A model generated the notes under the pieces. The model ran no database searches and was not told where the DNA came from. It saw nothing but the letters and a program-made list of their open reading frames with translations. DNA of 64,000 nucleotides from Gentiana macrophylla (lineage: Eukaryota; Streptophyta; Magnoliopsida; Gentianales; Gentianaceae), in NCBI GenBank assembly GCA_026214975.1, contig CM047807.1, positions 70,039,824-70,103,823 on the forward strand, given 5' to 3'. The first letter of the stretch is position 1. Every line of letters starts with the position of its first letter. The translations under genes were made by a program, and so were the position numbers. Below, one piece after another: positions 1 to 9,578 of this stretch.

Positions 1-1
1 A

Positions 2-390
2 TACAACAAACAGAAAGCTGGATTCAAGATTGGAAAGAGCTATCACTTTCCAACAGCAAGAGATGTAAAATTGTTATTTGCAATAGAAGATGGCAAAGAA
101 CAAAGCCAAAAATGAAGTATGATAAAACAAAGGAGATATCAATCAAAACTAAATTGTTTGATAAGGTTGACAGATCGAAGATCGAGAGCTTAAAGGAGCT
201 CATAAAGTCGAAAGTGAAAGACACAGATACAACATCAATTGAAGACACAAGAAAACTATTGTGTCTTCTATTGATTGCTAACAGCTTTTTGCGCAACATC
301 AGGCCAAAAGTACCATGGTCATTCCTAAACTATGTGGATGACATGAGTACACTCAAAATCATTCAACTGGTCATCCCATATAATGAATGA
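2..390 (+). pseudogene. Ulp1-type MULE cargo gene, N-terminal region (partial, frameshifted)
   Basis: Frame 2 reads GFKIGKSYHFPTARDVKL and LLFAIEDGKEQ before stopping near 115. Frame 1 then continues from 112 to 390 with KLLCLLLIANSFL and SFLNYVDDM. Together these resemble the N-terminal domain (DUF1985-like) found upstream of Ulp1 proteases in plant MULE cargo genes; that assignment is from memory of the family. The change of frame near 112-120 suggests a one-base indel. The true start lies left of the window. It belongs with the acidic, coiled-coil, basic and protease parts listed next. Confidence 0.45.
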
Positions 391-1145
391 ATCAAGAAAG
401 GGCTTGACAAAAGTTCATTTCAACCAAGAAAAGTAAATGGATGCACTATCATGTCATTGGTATGTTTCATACAAAAACATTTCATTCTATTTGTACCGTG
501 CTACATATCTTGCTTTAAAGTGACATGAATGCATTCAAATACAAAATATATACTTTTATGTTACAAGATCGTTCTCATGAGCACACGATATGATAATGTG
601 ATCTTGCACAAGAGGAAAAGGAAAAAAATCAAAGCAGGAGGGACAAAAGAAAGCGAAAGCTATGGATACCAAGGTTATCAAAATGGGATGTGAGGCAATC
701 AAGAATGTTCTGACAAAGAGAAAAGCTTAAAAAATGCAAGAACATGAGGTAAATATTGCACTGACAAATTAAAAGTGACATAATTCATGGTCAATGAATT
801 TTTAATGAACGTGAATGCACTTTACAGCAATGTCACTGCACTTTTAACCAATGTCACTGCATTTTTAGCCAATGTCACTGCAATTTTAGACAATGTCACT
901 GCAATTTTAACCATGTCAACGCAAATTCAGCAAATGTCACTGCAATTTTAACCATGTCACTGCAATTTCATTCCATGTCACTGCAATTTAGCACATGTCA
1001 ATTCACTTTCATCACATTTAACCTCAATTTTCCAGCATATCACTACACTTTCAACACATAACAATGAACTAATAACGTTACTAATAACGTTTGGTTATCC
1101 AACACATATCAAAAAAAAATTACTAATAATGTTTGGTTATCCAAC
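391..1145. other. Non-coding interval of the Ulp1-type gene
   Basis: AT-rich, no convincing exon. From about 820 to 1,060 it is filled by the short repeat listed separately. The repeat's presence fits a long intron between the N-terminal and acidic exons. Confidence 0.5.
820..1060 (+). repeat. Tandem array of ATGTCACTGCA-type units (about 23-bp period)
   Basis: About ten imperfect units of the form AATGTCACTGCAATTTTAACC follow each other, decaying at the right end (for example ATATCACTACACTTTCAAC). The same core recurs at about 1,905-2,000, 3,945-4,035, 4,838-4,915, 5,397-5,475, 6,568-6,602, 6,730-6,785 and 7,908-7,985, all in + orientation. The array is intronic or intergenic at nearly every site. 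On the minus strand, the sense strand of the transposase, the core reads TGCAGTGACAT and so contains a 3'-splice-site-like TGCAG. Confidence 0.85.
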
Positions 1146-1661
1146 ATGAAACAGTTCAAGGTTGGAGATTTGAAAGCAACATTACCTGAAATCATGAGAA
1201 TAAAAGGATGCACAGAGGATAAAAACAAACATGATCAGAATGAATTGGAAGACAATGAGGATGAAGATGAAGAGCATGATAGTGAGAATGAAGAAGAAGA
1301 AGGAGATTATGATAGTGAGGATGAACAAGAAGAGGATCATATTGACAATGTTGAAGTTCACAATGATGAAGAAGAAATTGGAGGTGAAGATGTTGATGAT
1401 AATGATGATGAAAGCGGAAAGAGTGAAGGAGGAGATGAAGATGATAATCAAGACGAAACTGAGCCTGCAGATGTGCATCATGATCATGGTGAAGAACAAG
1501 AAATTGAGAATGATGATGATCATCACCAGCAAGATGTGGAGTATGAACAAGGGAAAGAGAAAGAATTAGAAACAGCAGGGCAAGAGAAAGATGAGCAAAT
1601 ATTGGGAGGAACTCCATCATTCACATTGCTCACACCTACACCAACACCACCAAAGGTATAA
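1146..1661 (+). pseudogene. Ulp1-type gene, acidic low-complexity region
   Basis: An open frame of 171 codons is dominated by Glu and Asp with some His and Gln, ending in a Pro/Thr stretch (TPTPTPPKV) just before GTATAACT, a plausible 5' splice site. Acidic linkers are common between the N-terminal domain and the protease in these cargo proteins (family knowledge, not specific). The complementary-strand frames here are low-complexity shadows. No catalytic motif is present. The start codon at 1,146 need not be real because this is probably an internal exon. Confidence 0.45.
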
Positions 1662-1715
1662 CTACTACTTCCATTTTTCAAAAACACAAAAAAAAAATAC
1701 AAAATAAATTAGTTC

Positions 1716-1910
1716 ATGGCACCCAAACTCACATTAAATAAACATGATGTAGGATTTGGAAGAGAAAAAATCCAGAAGAAAATGTCAGTTGACAAAGGCA
1801 TTGCAAGATGCAAACACCAAATTGAAGACCTCAAGAAAGCCGTGGTAACCACAAAGCTCAAAAAAATGCAAAGACATGATTCAATGTCATCAAGAACATG
1901 CAAATGACAT
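1716..1910 (+). pseudogene. Ulp1-type gene, possible short exon
   Basis: A frame of about 63 codons (starting MAPKLTLNKHDVGFG) is rich in Lys and Gln and runs into repeat units at 1,905. It lies between the acidic and coiled-coil parts in the same direction. I recognise no domain; inclusion as an exon is an inference from position and composition. Confidence 0.25.
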
Positions 1911-2045
1911 TATGCAATGTCATCGCAAACATACAAAGGACATTGTGCAATGTCATCAAACAACATACAAAGACATTGTGCAATGTCACTACAAACTGAT
2001 ATAAACATTAGTTCCTTAACTAAGTGATAATATGTTCACATATAA

Positions 2046-2830
2046 ATGCAGGACAAGATGAAAAGTAAAGAAACAGCTGCTGATTTGACCAAAAGAAGGA
2101 TTGTTGACCTGCTCGATGAGACTCGAGAACGAAGAAATAGAGTGGAACAGTTAAAAATCCAAAAGCTACAAATCGAAAAAGAAAAGCTGGAAATACAGAA
2201 GCAAAAGGATGATTTGGAACTGAAGCTTAAAACACTTGAAGATAATGTGGCAATCACAAATGAGGTAATAGATGTCCTCACAGCTGAAAAAACTGAACTG
2301 CAAATTGAAAAACAAAAATGGGAAAATAGTATTTCTAATGCAAAGACTCTCCTTCACAAAAAAAGCCATGAAATGCTAAGGAAAGATGAATACATCAAAG
2401 AAATGTTAAAACTAATGGATGAAAAGGAACCGTATAAACAGATATCTACTATGTCGCGGGAGCAGAAAAATATGAGAAAGCAGATGCAAACAGGTTGAAG
2501 AAAGGGCAAAACAATTGAGAACATGTTATTTTGAAAGTAAAACAAAGGAGGGTATTCTATGTCGAATCGCAAAGCATGAAAGAGAGGAATGAAGCCTTGA
2601 AGAACAAAGAAAAAGGTACAAGAAGAAGAAATTGAACAATTGAAAAGAGAGAACCAACAATTAAGAGATTCAATAAAACAAGATCTTTTGCAAGATGAAT
2701 TGAAAAACTCGAAAGAGGTGTATGAAAAATTGATGGAAATCAAAAGGATCAATGAAGAAACAGATTGAAAAATGCAGAAAGAGAAGCAAGACCTAAGAGA
2801 TGAGATAGATAGCAATGCAAAGACATCAAG
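2046..2830 (+). pseudogene. Ulp1-type gene, coiled-coil region
   Basis: The frame 2,046-2,498 is heptad-rich (EKLEIQKQKDDLELKLKTLE), typical of a long coiled coil. After a stop near 2,498 similar Lys/Glu/Gln-rich peptides continue in other frames to about 2,830 (EIEQLKREN is one), so frameshifts have split the exon. It contains no enzyme motif. Coiled-coil segments between the N-terminal domain and the protease are seen in this class of cargo gene. Confidence 0.45.
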
Positions 2831-2876
2831 TCACACAAGATTTGGAAGAAAGCAAGGATAAAAGGAAGCAACCCCG

Positions 2877-3188
2877 TTGGACACCAACTCCGACCTCATG
2901 GTCCGCAACGGACCCCGGACTACTCAATTGAAAGGGTGTAAAGAAAATGCAAGAAAACGGGGAGAAAAAAATTTCACTTACCATTATGACCATCCAGAAA
3001 AGAAAAAGAAAGATGGAAAAGGAAAAGGAAAAGGCAAAAAATCCAAGGCGCATGAAGGAAATAAAATGTTGAATGATAAGCAGCTGTTGATTGCGGAAGA
3101 CAAAGAAGCATACACATGTGGAGCATACATTCTACCAGAATTATTCAAAAGAATCAAGGAATTGAATGAACAAGGTGGACAAGAGTAA
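2877..3188 (+). pseudogene. Ulp1-type gene, basic region with NLS-like stretch
   Basis: A frame of 103 codons contains a Lys-rich run (KKKKDGKGKGKGKKSKAHEG) that could act as a nuclear localisation signal, followed by a more ordinary segment (AEDKEAYTCGAYILPELFKR). It precedes the exons of the protease core, the usual order in this gene type. Function is not otherwise recognisable. Confidence 0.4.
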
Positions 3189-3268
3189 GCACAAATAACT
3201 AAAACAATAACATATTATTCAATATTCATGCAAATCTTTAATACTAACATGGAAAATTACATCTTTTG

Positions 3269-3545
3269 CAGGGAATTAGTATGGTCAAAATCACTGGGAG
3301 ACTACCCATTTGTCACTCTCAACTCAATCATGGAACTTCTAAATCAACTCTTCTTAGATTTAAACGGTAAAGACTTAATGTCACCGCAACTTACATCTAG
3401 TCCGCTTCATGTAATCGAATTAATTCATCAAAAACACTAGACAAAATTATAACACATTTATTAAATTTTTAAACAGATCATAGAAGGATTCATTGAGCTG
3501 ATGAGACGTGCACATTTGATAAAGGATACTAACCACATATATAGC
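3269..3545 (+). pseudogene. Ulp1-type gene, exons just upstream of the protease core
   Basis: After TTTTGCAG near 3,270 a frame reads LVWSKSLGDYPFVTLNS to 3,440. A second short exon-like piece follows an ACAG near 3,476 (IIEGFIELMRRAHLIKD), ending at GGGTATGT near 3,557. The GT..AG flanks and the downstream protease support an exon-intron gene. One repeat-like ATGTCACCGCA lies inside the first piece near 3,378, the only place the repeat core falls in probable coding sequence. Confidence 0.4.
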
Positions 3546-3944
3546 ACAACCTCATGGGTATGTATACAAAAATAATTTCAAAGAACCTAACATTAGCAAA
3601 AAACTATTAACATTACCATACAATGTGTGCAGGGAATATTTGAAGAGGTTGAACGGGATGGAACATTCAGAAATGACAAAACATGCGACATGTTGAAAGT
3701 CATATATGAAGGGAAAAAGGTTTTCCTCCCATTATGCTGCAAAGGTTTGAGTGACAGGGCATACCATTGGGTACTCCTAACCTACACCAAAGGAGAACCC
3801 ACCTGGAAAATGTATAATTCAATAGAAATGGCGGAAGAAGAAGACATATTCATTCCCGAGTGTGAAATCATGTAAGTTATCTAACAAATTAAATTCCATC
3901 TCACATAAATTTCACATAATATAACCTGCATCCAAAATAAAAAG

Positions 3945-4035
3945 AATGTCATGTCACCAAGCATTTAACATAATGTCACTCAGATTCAAAATAAAAAAGC
4001 TGTCATGTCACCGCAATTTAACATAATGTCACCGT
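3945..4035 (+). repeat. ATGTCACTGCA-type repeat cluster in a protease-gene intron
   Basis: Three or four units (ATGTCACCAAGC, ATGTCACTCAG, ATGTCACCGCAA, ATGTCACCGTGA) lie between the protease exons, in the same orientation as the other clusters. Confidence 0.7.
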
Positions 4036-4196
4036 GATCTCGCTACCTCTTGTTTTGTAGGTAACAATAATTTCTCAATCATTTATCAAGATAACCAAAG
4101 AAGAAGAAATAGCAAGAACAATTGAGAAGGTGCAAAACATACCATTCCAATGAGAATATGAAGTGAGTGTGTCGACAAAAATACTTATCATCATCG

Positions 4197-4217
4197 TGAT
4201 ATATATATATATATATA
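4197..4217. repeat. (TA)n microsatellite
   Basis: An uninterrupted alternation of A and T of about 20 bases in the last intron of the Ulp1-type gene. Confidence 0.9.
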
Positions 4218-4410
4218 AATACATACACACACAAAAGACTAACGCAAATCATTCTAATGTAATGCAGAGATCATAGCATTTATCTCATCATACTACATAT
4301 ATAAGATGGCACAAGAGTTACCAATTCCAATGTAGTGGAAGAGGAAGAAATGGAGAGGATGAAATGGATGATTGTAAATTCCTCAGTGTTGAATGAATTT
4401 CATCCTTAGA

Positions 4411-4637
4411 ATGAAAACATATCTAGTGATAGAACAAGTAATACTTGACAAGTAATGGTTGATTTTCAAAACTGATAATTGATTTTGTGATGGTGATTGG
4501 GCAAACACATGTTTTTATTACGAAAACGTTATGATCATAATGTTTTGATGATGTTTCGGTTTTGTAACAATTATACTCAGTAGTCTTATTCATTATATTT
4601 TGAGACATTTTATATGATTAATGCTTCAACTTATTCA
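4411..4637. other. Spacer between the convergent MULE genes
   Basis: AT-rich, no exon or RNA gene seen. The 3' ends of the Ulp1-like gene (+) and the transposase (-) face each other here. Confidence 0.5.
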
Positions 4638-5203
4638 TGTTTCCATTTTATGTTCAACCTATATAGTAATGGGATCAAGAAATAAACAAACACAAAAAAA
4701 AAATAACATAAAGAAATATTATGCTTAATATATTCAAAACTATAAAAATTCAAGCATATAATTCATTACTCATTAAATTCAATAGCAATACAATATTAAA
4801 TTTGACAACAACATGAAAATATGCATAACACATTACAATGTCACTGCAAAAAACACAATGTCACTGCAAAACAACACAATGTCACTGCAAAAGATCACAA
4901 TGTCACTGCAGAACAAAACATCAACTATCCAACAATACGAACACGACAAGTCTTCTTGTTATGATGACCATAACCATGACAACGACCACATTGAAAAGGC
5001 CTCTTTAATGATTCACCACGAGAACGGCCGCCGCTTGGTACGGGACCTACCAGTCGCTTTCTTCGAATAGCAAGAAGCACAACAGAATCCGCACTGGATG
5101 CATTCAAAACGGACGAGGAATTGGATTAATTGGAAAAGAGTATGAATCAAAGATAAGATCGTGATAAGAATCAAGGATCAACATACTGATCCAAAAGGAA
5201 TGA
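4638..5203 (-). repeat. Tandem duplication, copy 1 (contains transposase zinc-knuckle exon)
   Basis: About 566 bp starting TTTCCATTTTATGTTCAACC recur directly adjacent at 5,204-5,770. Shared contents in order: an AT-rich stretch, a repeat cluster (4,838-4,915 and 5,397-5,475) and the minus-strand exon with CGRCHGYGHHNKKTC. Copies differ by small indels, for example a longer poly-A near 4,691 in copy 1. Both ends show GGAATGATGT-like sequence, so short homology may have guided the duplication. Confidence 0.85.
4930..5100 (-). pseudogene. MULE transposase C-terminal zinc-knuckle exon (extra copy)
   Basis: The minus-strand peptide contains SLKRPFQCGRCHGYGHHNKK, a CCHC-like knuckle of the kind at the C-terminus of plant MULE transposases, where it probably helps bind nucleic acid. 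Spacing is C-x2-C-x4-H-x5-C, one residue longer than the usual C-x2-C-x4-H-x4-C. It is the outer copy of the tandem duplication and lies beyond the normal end of the gene. Confidence 0.6.
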
Positions 5204-5770
5204 TGTTTCCATTTTATGTTCAACCTATATAGTTAATGGGATCAAGAAATAAACAAACACAAAAATAACATAAAGAAATATTATGCTTAATATATTCAAA
5301 ACTATAAAAATTCAAGCATATAATTCATTACTCATTAAATTCAATAGCAATACAATGGTAAATTTGACAACGACATGAAAATATGCATAACACATTACAA
5401 TGTCACTGCAAAAAACACAATGTCACTGCAAAACAACACAATGTCACCGCAAAAGATCACAATGTCACCGCGCTGCAGAACAAAAGACCAACTATCCAAA
5501 GAATACTGAACACGACAAGTCTTCTTGTTATGATGACCATAACCATGACAACGACCACATTGAAAAGGCCTCTTTGATGATTCACCACGAACGAAGCCGC
5601 TTGGTGCACGGGCCTCCCAGTCGCTTTCTTCGAATAGCAGAAGCACAAAAGAATCTGCACTGTATGCATTCAAAACGGACCAGGAATTGGATGAATTGGA
5701 AAAGAGTATGAATCAAAGATAAGATCGCGACAAGAAACAAGGATCAACATACTTGATCCAGCGGAATGAT
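5204..5770 (-). repeat. Tandem duplication, copy 2
   Basis: Second copy of the 566-bp unit. It is contiguous with the rest of the transposase gene (SWIM region at 5,790-5,860), so it probably represents the original position, with copy 1 the extra one. Confidence 0.85.
5500..5760 (-). pseudogene. MULE transposase C-terminal zinc-knuckle exon
   Basis: On the minus strand the reading after the SWIM region gives RWIKYVDPCFLSRSYL, matching the YVDPC/YVHPC segment common after SWIM in plant MULEs, then a stop. A neighbouring frame gives SSKRPFQCGRCHGYGHHNKK, the zinc knuckle. Downstream the frame runs into repeat units (GDIVIFCGDIVLFC). The domain order SWIM then CCHC agrees with the family. Confidence 0.6.
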
Positions 5771-5780
5771 GTACGCCTAA

Positions 5781-6547
5781 TCACCGCCATAGCATGAACG
5801 CACGGATATCCATTCCACGCCACTCCTTGCATGAGCAAACTCGATGTTCAAGATCAACACTTGCGTATGGGAATGAAAAAACCTCATACCTTGAAAAACT
5901 TGAACCGCCAACACCCAAGCAACTTCCCAAATCCATTAAATTAGACAAAATAGCATCCACTTTTGGGCAAATCAATAAATTAAATAATCTTTGACGCACA
6001 ACGATTTTCTCGAGTCTTACCATAATCTTAATACGAATACCATCTACCATATTCAACACGAGAAGATGCCGCTCTTATATATCCAACTATTAAAGGACTC
6101 AACCAAAGTAGAAGCGATATGACCATAACGACAACCTTCAAAGTGAGAGCACGCCAATTCTTCGGATGCAAATTTCAAAAAAGATTCTGCACGATCACCC
6201 CCTTCATGTAACATATCTGCCATGTTCCTCTCATACTCCTCAACAGTTCGTGCAACAGCACATTGGTAAAACAGATGCAACATTCTCTTACGCAAAGACT
6301 TACCAACATTTCTACCACTGAAATGAGTCTTCAGGTTATTCATCAAATGAAAAATACAATACGAATGAAATGCATCAGGGAAAACTTCACGAACAGCATC
6401 CAATAGACCAACATTCCTATCCGTCATGAATGTAATACGACGAGCCGGGATAATCAAACGCTTCAAATGCAATAAAAACCACTTCCAATTATCAAAATCC
6501 TCTGAATCAACAACACCATAACATAAAGGATATAAACCTAAAAACAC
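5781..6547 (-). pseudogene. MULE transposase, catalytic domain second half and SWIM zinc finger
   Basis: The frame 6,547-6,053 reads GLYPLCYGVVDSEDFDNWKW, then FMTDRNVGLLDAV with the second catalytic Asp (codon at 6,421), a CIFH Cys/His pair, and STLVESFNSW with the catalytic Glu (codon at 6,100). These are hallmark positions of MULE DDE transposases, which cut and rejoin transposon ends. A further frame (6,059-5,781) holds CSCKEW, the first half of a SWIM finger; the second half, GYPCVHAMA, is in another frame at about 5,807-5,780, so an indel splits the finger. With the first Asp in the next exon the triad is complete, but the gene is frameshifted. Confidence 0.75.
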
Positions 6548-6790
6548 AACAATGAAAACAAACTATCAATGTCACTGCATAAACACAAATGTCACTGCAA
6601 AAACAATAATTTGAAATAACACATCCATAAAAATCATATAAATCAAAAACTCAAAGCACAATTCATATAAACAATACCATTTAATCATCTCAAAAAAATT
6701 CATAAACTTTCAGATCATGAAACTAAAAAAGTCACTGCATCAAACTCAAATGTCACTGCATCAAACACAAATGTCACTGCATAAAAAAAA
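6548..6790. repeat. Transposase intron with two ATGTCACTGCA-type clusters
   Basis: Units at 6,568-6,602 and 6,730-6,785 lie between two transposase exons. On the minus strand a TTTTTAG acceptor precedes the exon at about 6,541. AT-rich otherwise. Confidence 0.65.
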
Positions 6791-7903
6791 CATACCATCA
6801 TCACCATCTTTCCCAGTGGCAGCCAACAAATGACCATTCTGATCAAACTTCAAATGAGCACCATCAAGAAAAAGCATCGGTCGACAATGTTTAAAACCAC
6901 GAATACAACCATCAAAGGCAATAAACAACCGTTTAAAACACCGTGTCTCATCATTCACCTCTAATGATATAACAGAACCAGGATTTGTTTCAACCACACT
7001 ACTAACGAATCCAGTAAACAGCTTGAATGACGCTTTAACATCCCCATATAACGAATCCTCACTTTGATAACCGCACTCAAGCAACTAAATAAGGAACCTC
7101 ATAACCATGATCTCATTAAAGCCAAAAGACGAAAGTCCGATCTTTGAAAAGCTTGGATCTCCATGTACCTTTCGAACAACTACCTTTGAAAGAAGATTCA
7201 ACTCATACGGCGATCTCGCCACAAGACCCATCGCAACATATCTCGAGCATGTACCACAAGTATGAACATTGCACAAGTCGATATATAGAAATATCCACTA
7301 GATATCTCTTTTTAGCACGTACAAACCAACCACAATTTGCAACATCCTTCATAGCACAAACAAAGATGGATCCTACAACGGTCATTCTTCTTGTACACAT
7401 ACTTGAACCCGGTTTGTATACAAAGCTTCGAAGGACTCCTCAAAATGCACAGACCACCGTAAAAACATTGACCATCATGAAGTACAACTCTATCCCAACC
7501 AAAAGTGGAAACCCATTTATCATTAGATGAAGAAACACAGGATAAAATGAAGAAGAATCATGAAGCACAACAACCATTGAACCTCCACTACCACCAACAT
7601 TGTAAGATGAAGATGAAGAACCAACAACATCAACTACAACATCCACTTTAACACGCCGAATGATAAGACTCAAAGAAGACATATCATGGCGTGCACATCT
7701 TCATCAGAACATAACAAACACTTTGGATTATCCTTCAACACATAATAAAGACTCAACCCCGTATCCTTCAAATCTGACCTCCGATCAGAAACTTTCTCAT
7801 GAATAAACTTCAACGTACAATTAGCTTCCGCCATCACAACACACATATCTAACTTATAACTACACACAAGAAGCAACATTGTAACCCCCGCACAAAAAAA
7901 CAA
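6791..7903 (-). pseudogene. MULE transposase, N-terminal and DNA-binding regions plus first catalytic Asp
   Basis: Reading - from 7,903: SLYYVLKDNPKCLLCSDEDV resembles the N-terminal region of plant MULE transposases. Around 7,410-7,330 two overlapping frames (YKKNDRCRIHLCLCYEGC and WFVRAKKRYLVDISIY) look like the MuDR zinc-finger/DNA-binding domain broken by an indel. HTCGTCSRYVAMGLVARSPY at 7,260-7,200 continues it. The frame 7,084-6,761 holds RPMLFLDGAHLK with the first catalytic Asp (codon at 6,865). The 5' end at about 7,903 is the first plausible coding limit; the true start is uncertain. Confidence 0.7.
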
Positions 7904-8308
7904 AATATTATGTCACTGCAAATACTAAAGCAAACAATGTCACTGCATAAAACAATAATATCGAACCAAAATAAACTTATGTCACTACAACCAAATCACA
8001 TTACAGAGCAAATAACAAAAAAAAAGTAGACACAAAATAATAAAACAAGCACAAAAGTGCACATAAATCATCTCAAATTGCAAGAAACGGCATCAAAATG
8101 ATAAAAACGATGCAATACATTACCTCAACTACAAAATACAAATAATTCAACCAGCTGCAATTAAGCACTACATACAATAGCAAAAAGAAAGAAAAATAAG
8201 ACCGATTTCAATCAACAAAACGCAGATCACCACTCGTCCACATATTAAAATCAACAATTCACAAAAAGCATAACAAATATTCAATTAAAACATCAATTAC
8301 GCAAAACA
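7904..8308. other. AT-rich upstream region of the transposase
   Basis: Holds three repeat units (7,908-7,985) and otherwise simple A-rich sequence. It would contain the transposase promoter. No clear TATA element stands out among the AT-rich sequence. Confidence 0.4.
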
Positions 8309-8612
8309 GCAGAAGAAAGTAATCAACTACAATCGATTTTCATTAAACGAATTTTATGCGATGAAGATGTCAATAGAATTGTAGATTAAAGCATGAAGAA
8401 AGAATCAAACAAGCTAGAAATCCGTTGATGAATATATGAAATTTACGCAGAAATAAAGATACAGCAGAAGAAAGTATTCACCTGCAATCGATTTTGATTA
8501 AACGAATTTGCTGCGATGAAGATGTCAATCGAATTGTAGATTAAAGCATGAAGAAAGAATCAGAAGCTAGAAATCCGTTGATGAATATATGAAAATTACA
8601 CAAAAATAAACA
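8309..8612. repeat. Direct tandem duplication of about 155 bp near the MULE right end
   Basis: GCAGAAGAAAGT at 8,309 and again at 8,464 begins two adjacent copies that share AAACGAATTT, GATGAAGATGTCAAT and GAAATCCGTTGATGAATAT. They differ by scattered substitutions and short indels. Tandem subterminal repeats are frequent near transposon ends, so this may mark the right subterminal region of the MULE (inference). Confidence 0.8.
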
Positions 8613-9411
8613 AATGAAAAAATCGAAATTAAGAATATATACGTCCGAAGGAAAAAAAATAGACCGTCCTTATAACCGAATAAGTTTTTTGAGTGTCCTA
8701 AATCATCATTAAGTCTCTAACGACGGCCTTATAACTAATATCCACTTAATTTAAATACCAACACATTTTCCATTTTTTTTAATACAAAAATCGGAATAAA
8801 ATATTTTATACTTGCAAAATGAGATTTTAATGTCGTATCATTGTCAAAAAAATGTCGTATGCGTTTAAACAACCAATTAGGGATTATTAAATGTCCTGTG
8901 ATAAATGTCATATCGTTTTTATTAGACGAGATTATTACCGAAGTGGTTAAAATTGAGTTTAGTATAGTTGAAGAAGATTATGATAAATAGATGGAGAGAA
9001 AAAAGTGAATTTTGTGGATAAAAATGTGGCACTATTCACTTTAACAGACTCCCTTATTTAAGGGAGACACTTAATTTGAATAAGGATGGGGAATTAACAA
9101 GAATGCCACTGTGAGCTTAAATTCTGTGTGCCTCCCTTATAGCACACTTAGGGAGCCTGAAAAGCAGCCCATTGTGGACAGCCTTATGGCATGGAATCGA
9201 CCTTTTTCATGGAAATAACGCAGAAAAATATGGAACATTGATTTGATAGTAGTATGTGAGAGCAACATTCAAACAGTCATTGAGTGAGAAGATAGAAAGG
9301 CTGCGGTCTACCAAGCATTAAGCATTAGGGTGTTTACCCGTTCGGTTTGGCACGGATATTAAAACTGAAAATTTCTGTTAATAAATATGAATGTGTCTTT
9401 TATCGGCATCA
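8613..9411. other. Intergenic AT-rich sequence with short hairpins
   Basis: No gene is visible. A perfect hairpin (CTCCCTTA, TT loop, TAAGGGAG) sits at about 9,047-9,064. A related imperfect inverted pair (CTCCCT / AGGGAG) lies at about 9,132-9,159, followed by AGCAGCCCATTGTGG. These could be remains of a small non-autonomous DNA transposon, but no flanking duplication was found. Confidence 0.4.
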
Positions 9412-9422
9412 TAAATTTACTA

Positions 9423-9578
9423 TCGGTACCTTTTATTTTAATTATTTTTTTTATTTTTTTTCCTGATACGAAAGGAGGGAATGAGGGAAGGGGGATTCGA
9501 ACCCTGGTCCTCTCACTGAGGCCAGGGTAAAACCCATGTGACTAACCACCTGAGATGAGCCTTATTCCACTACACCAC
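9423..9578 (-). mobile_element. Candidate tRNA-derived SINE
   Basis: Read on the minus strand: GTGGTGTAGTGG at the head, an A-box-like GGTGGTTAGTC (9,540-9,550), a B box GGTTCGAATCC (9,493-9,503) 36 nt further on, and an A-rich tail (about 9,463-9,430). These are the parts of a tRNA-derived SINE transcribed by RNA polymerase III. Flanks match a target-site duplication: TAAATTTACTA (9,412-9,422) and TAAATTACTA (9,579-9,588), one indel apart. It does not fold as an intact tRNA, so it is not called a tRNA gene. The family is not recognised. Confidence 0.55.

Larger units (their letters stand above)
3627..4410 (+). pseudogene. Ulp1-like (C48) cysteine protease core, catalytically dead
   Basis: Ulp1/SENP proteases cleave SUMO using a His-Asp-Cys triad. 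The motif YHWVLLTY (His codon 3,765-3,767) fits the catalytic His-Trp. The expected Asp of the YDSL-type motif is Asn here (MYNSI, codon 3,816-3,818). A GTAAGT splice donor follows at 3,873. A further piece after 4,060 (SFIKITKEEEIARTIEK) runs to a stop. After an AATGCAG acceptor the peptide DHSIYLIILHI aligns with the usual DCGIYL motif, so the catalytic Cys is His (4,272-4,274). A stop at 4,301 and a frame change follow. Only one of three catalytic residues remains. The family match is clear by motif; activity is not expected. Confidence 0.6.
1..8700. mobile_element. Decayed Mutator-like element carrying an Ulp1-like gene (left end outside window)
   Basis: Two gene remnants face each other: an Ulp1-type cysteine protease gene on + (to about 4,410) and a MuDR-family transposase on - (about 7,903 to 4,930). 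MULEs carrying Ulp1-like genes are known in plants (Kaonashi and CUMULE types), so I read both genes as parts of one element. A short repeat of the ATGTCACTGCA type runs through introns and spacers of both genes, always in the same orientation, which supports one unit. Terminal inverted repeats and a 9-bp duplication could not be confirmed: the left end lies outside and the right end (about 8,640-8,900) is only a guess from the change in sequence character. Confidence 0.7.

Noticed and set aside
820..1060. Regularly spaced short repeats resembling a CRISPR array
   Set aside because: Unit and spacer lengths are irregular, spacers are AT-rich variants of one another, there are no cas genes, and the context is a plant transposon intron.
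1182..1620. Long minus-strand open frames opposite the acidic region (Ile/Phe-rich or His-rich)
   Set aside because: They are low-complexity mirrors of the GAA/GAT-rich coding strand and have no gene-like context.
9047..9159. Complete MITE defined by CTCCCTTA hairpins
   Set aside because: Only short inverted motifs are visible, with no paired termini and no target duplication.
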